Assembly (NCBI GenBank): GCA_965205785.1
Contig: OZ242188.1
Location: 1,798,001-1,862,000 of the forward strand
Origin: BJGV01 sp965205785
GTDB lineage: Bacteria; Pseudomonadota; Gammaproteobacteria; Burkholderiales; Nitrosomonadaceae
DNA length: 64,000 bases
Direction: 5' to 3'
Position 1 is the stretch's first letter. Each line of letters opens with the position of its first letter. The notes below the pieces were generated by a model, which had not been told where the DNA came from, made no database searches, and saw nothing but the letters and a program-made list of their open reading frames with translations. Of this stretch, positions 62,211 to 64,000 are shown one piece after another. The position numbers were made by a program, and so were the translations under genes.

Positions 62211-62253
62211 AAGTTAGCAGAATGCTAAATTAATGTCAATAGCAGATCGCTAA
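62211..62253 (-). promoter_or_regulatory. PL promoter with two operators (prophage 2)
   Basis: Reverse strand: -35 TTGACA (62234-62239), 17-nt spacer, -10 TAACTT (62211-62216). Inverted-repeat operators TTAGCAGAATGCTAA (62214-62228) and a TAGCAGATCGCTAA site (62240-62253) match those at PR (63310-63349). Confidence 0.78.
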
Positions 62254-62284
62254 CTTTAAATGGTTTGATGATTTAGAATACAAA

Positions 62285-62308
62285 AATAACCCGAGAAAAC
62301 GGGTTATT
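62285..62308 (-). terminator. terminator of the repressor-HIRAN operon
   Basis: Perfect 9-bp stem AATAACCCG / CGGGTTATT with loop AGAAAA, then TTTTTG on the reverse strand. 36 nt after the HIRAN stop. Confidence 0.82.
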
Positions 62309-62343
62309 AATAGAAAGGATTTTTGGATTCTAGGGGTTAGTTG

Positions 62344-62841
62344 TTAATAATCAAATTCTTTAATATCAAGCCAAATTCCATAGTGATGTTTGCGGCCATC
62401 ATCTCCCAGTTTTCCACCGAAAATTTTAGCCTTACATTCGGTTATCTGCCCTGTTAATTTCTTCTGTCCTAGCCTACGACGAAAACTACGCGCGTCATCC
62501 CGGCTCATGTATCCTACCGTCTCAGATCCTATTTCAACACATATGGCTTTGTTGTCATATGTGTTGTCATCTTCAGGTACTAGAAGGGCAGTACATTCTG
62601 TACTGGCGCCATATTTAAGATCATGATCACCAGCAATTTTCTTGATTGTATTTTGATAGTGAGACTCACCTACAATTTCAAAATCATAGTTACCGGCGGA
62701 AGGCCATTTAAATATGTGATCAGATTGTATGCGCTTTTGCTTTTTGGTTGTATTGGTGCTTACTCTAACTTTCTTAAAAATATAAAAAAGGATAAATATA
62801 ACTATTCCAATTACTACTAAATTATTAGTTTCATTTAACAT
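62344..62841 (-). CDS. membrane-anchored HIRAN-domain protein (165 aa)
   Basis: N-terminal membrane anchor (LVVIGIVIFILFYIFKKV, residues 8-25), linker, then a HIRAN domain at about 50-165 (YDFEIVGESHYQNTIKKIAG, DNTYDNKAICVEIGSETVGY, LGDDGRKHHYGIWLDI). HIRAN domains bind DNA ends or stalled forks in helicases such as HLTF; alone and membrane-bound the role is unknown. It lies 21 nt behind the repressor gene and before a terminator, so it should be expressed in the lysogen. Confidence 0.8.
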   Translation of the reverse strand: MLNETNNLVVIGIVIFILFYIFKKVRVSTNTTKKQKRIQSDHIFKWPSAGNYDFEIVGESHYQNTIKKIAGDHDLKYGASTECTALLVPEDDNTYDNKAICVEIGSETVGYMSRDDARSFRRRLGQKKLTGQITECKAKIFGGKLGDDGRKHHYGIWLDIKEFDY

Positions 62842-62862
62842 TTAGTATAACTATTTTAGTTA

Positions 62863-63273
62863 TTATTTTTTAGTCCGTTTCACGGAATAGCGATTTGGAG
62901 GTTCTGAAACAATATCCATTTCTGGTTGTGTAAGTGTAATCAAAACATTCAGGATTCTTATCCTTGTTTGGTCATCTATTATTTCATCAATTATTTTAGC
63001 CGCTTCTTCTGCTTCTGTTGTTTTTGGAACATAATTTTTGCCGTGTTCCACGTCAAGCCAACCAGTTTTTTTATTCGCAATATTTTCAATTCTACGGGCA
63101 GATTTGCTGCTAATCTCACGAGGCTTCTTAGTTGTTGAATCTATTGAGGCATTAACCCATTGGCTAATTTGTGAATAATCTCTACCAAGTTTATCTGAGA
63201 AAGCCTTGCGTCCACCAGACTCATTAATGATGGTATTAAGATTTTTTCGCCTTATTTCGGATATTGTTTTCAT
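62863..63273 (-). CDS. CI-like phage repressor (prophage 2)
   Basis: 136 aa. A helix-turn-helix of about residues 10-60 (NLNTIINESGGRKAFSDKLG then RDYSQISQWVN) with a charged C-terminal helix and no peptidase domain. Divergent from the YdaS/Cro-like gene across the operator region. Probably binds the TTAGCGATCTGCTAA sites (inference). Confidence 0.8.
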   Translation of the reverse strand: MKTISEIRRKNLNTIINESGGRKAFSDKLGRDYSQISQWVNASIDSTTKKPREISSKSARRIENIANKKTGWLDVEHGKNYVPKTTEAEEAAKIIDEIIDDQTRIRILNVLITLTQPEMDIVSEPPNRYSVKRTKK

Positions 63274-63309
63274 TCTTATAATTTGATAGCAACATGCTAT
63301 ATATGTAAA

Positions 63310-63352
63310 TTAGCGATCTGCTCTTGACACTAAGTTAGCGATCTGCTAACTT
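63310..63352 (+). promoter_or_regulatory. PR promoter and operators (prophage 2)
   Basis: -35 TTGACA (63324-63329), 17-nt spacer, -10 TAACTT (63347-63352). Operators at 63310-63324 (TTAGCGATCTGCT, partial) and 63335-63349 (TTAGCGATCTGCTAA). The gene ATG follows the -10 by 7 nt, giving a leaderless transcript. Confidence 0.78.
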
Positions 63353-63359
63353 ATTTGTT

Positions 63360-63596
63360 ATGAAGTTATCTGAATATCTACCTAATCATGGTGATAAAGC
63401 TAAATTTGCTAGAAAAATTAAAGTTCCACCTGCACTAATTTCTCAATGGTCAGGAGGGGTAAGAGAAGTACCTACTGCCAGATGTTGTGAGATTGAAAAG
63501 GAGTCTGGCGGAAAAGTTACCCGTAAAGATTTGCGTCCACATGATTTTCATAAACATTGGCCTGATCTGGTGGAAGAAATTGAATCAGTAGCTTAA
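63360..63596 (+). CDS. YdaS/Cro-like regulator (prophage 2)
   Basis: 78 aa: MKLSEYLPNHGDKAKFARKI then LISQWSGGVREVPTARCCEI and a KVTRKDLRPHDF end, the YdaS/Cro-like (HTH_Cro) family with the KVTRxDLRP signature. No Shine-Dalgarno. Likely lytic switch protein. Confidence 0.82.
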   Translation: MKLSEYLPNHGDKAKFARKIKVPPALISQWSGGVREVPTARCCEIEKESGGKVTRKDLRPHDFHKHWPDLVEEIESVA

Positions 63597-63648
63597 CTAT
63601 GCAATATGTGAATATTTTCTAAAACGTTTAATTTAAAGGGAGTTCAAC

Positions 63649-64000
63649 GTGAGTATATTAGATGTTGTTTACAGGGTAGCGCATAAATACAAAGGTGGAA
63701 TACGTGCATTAGCAGCACGCATGAACAAAAATTCAGCAGTTCTTAACAATAAAATTAATGTCAATTGTGATACGCATCATCTAAACGTAGAAGAGCTGGC
63801 AATGATCGCTGATTTTTGCAATACAGATGAGATTGCTAAATGGTTTGCAGCACAAAGAGGGCTTTTATGTACGCCCATGATTCAATTTGACGGTGTTTCC
63901 GATCAAGCGTTGCTGGATCTATTTTTAAAGCTTGAGAAAGAGAAGGGCGAATGGGCCGGAACTATCAAAAAATCATTAGAAGATGGCTATATCAGCCCAA
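63649..64000 (+). CDS. phage CII-like regulator (CP76 family), partial
   Basis: GTG at 63649 with AAGGGAG upstream. Reads MSILDVVYRVAHKYKGGIRA, then LAARMNKNSAVLNNKINVNC and a long helical rest, as in the phage regulatory protein CII (CP76) family. The frame is open to the window end. Early rightward gene after the switch. Confidence 0.78.
   Translation, partial: MSILDVVYRVAHKYKGGIRALAARMNKNSAVLNNKINVNCDTHHLNVEELAMIADFCNTDEIAKWFAAQRGLLCTPMIQFDGVSDQALLDLFLKLEKEKGEWAGTIKKSLEDGYISP

Larger units (their letters stand above)
56018..64000. mobile_element. prophage 2, left part (right end outside window)
   Basis: Starts at tRNA-Leu. Integrase, HTH gene, about twenty leftward early genes, repressor with a companion HIRAN gene, YdaS/Cro-like gene and the start of a CII-like gene. 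No structural genes are in view; they should lie to the right. The exact attL core cannot be defined without attR. Confidence 0.85.

Overview
The window looks like the chromosome of an AT-rich proteobacterium. A betaproteobacterium, possibly of the Nitrosomonadales, fits best: the rluD/bamD divergent pair and the gloB-methyltransferase-rnhA...dnaQ neighbourhood are typical of that class. This taxonomic call is inference from gene content and order only.

Layout. (1) 1-14950 is host core: rluD (partial), bamD, tRNA-Glu, tRNA-Ala, gltX, tRNA-Val, dnaQ, a four-gene polyprenyl-phosphate-sugar-like module (HAD phosphatase with a frameshift, GtrA-like, UbiA-like, GT-C glycosyltransferase) lying between dnaQ and rnhA, then rnhA, a SAM methyltransferase, gloB, pgl, a family-5-like uracil-DNA glycosylase, a tautomerase, uvrC, pgsA, tRNA-Gly and tRNA-Cys. 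(2) 14923-47398 is prophage-like element 1, integrated in the anticodon arm of tRNA-Cys with a 16-bp core repeat at both ends. It has integrase, HTH protein, small leftward genes, CI-like repressor, YdaS/Cro-like protein, replication genes and an antiterminator-like gene. Next comes an 11-kb cargo (2431-aa secreted Rhs/YD-repeat protein, 2-TM putative immunity protein, unknown gene, large lipoprotein, patatin phospholipase), then a tail, tip and lysis module. I see no terminase, portal, protease or capsid gene. (3) 47399-55928 is a host-like segment with seven copies of a 34-bp hairpin repeat in 3.1 kb, many very small genes, an LRAT-fold protein, a two-gene osmoprotectant-type ABC transporter and an FAD oxidoreductase. 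(4) 55929-64000 is tRNA-Leu followed by the left part of prophage 2, with a related integrase and HTH protein, about twenty tiny leftward early genes (including a Fic protein and a DUF5131 protein), a membrane-anchored HIRAN protein behind the repressor, a leaderless YdaS/Cro-like gene and the start of a CII-like gene. Its right end is outside the window.

How it works together. Both prophages use the same plan: integrase facing a tRNA, 11-bp-spaced arm-type repeats, an HTH gene overlapping the integrase by about 150 nt in the same relative frame, and paired operators in PL and PR promoters. In element 1 a promoter plus hairpin-terminator unit, resembling a lambda pR'-tR' late control region, occurs twice: directly after the antiterminator gene in front of the Rhs cargo, and again in front of the tail operon. 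I infer that toxin cargo and tail are induced together. The absence of head genes suggests a tail-like particle (tailocin or GTA-like) or a remnant rather than an intact phage. Two single-base frameshifts in the tail and lysis module leave it open whether it still works.
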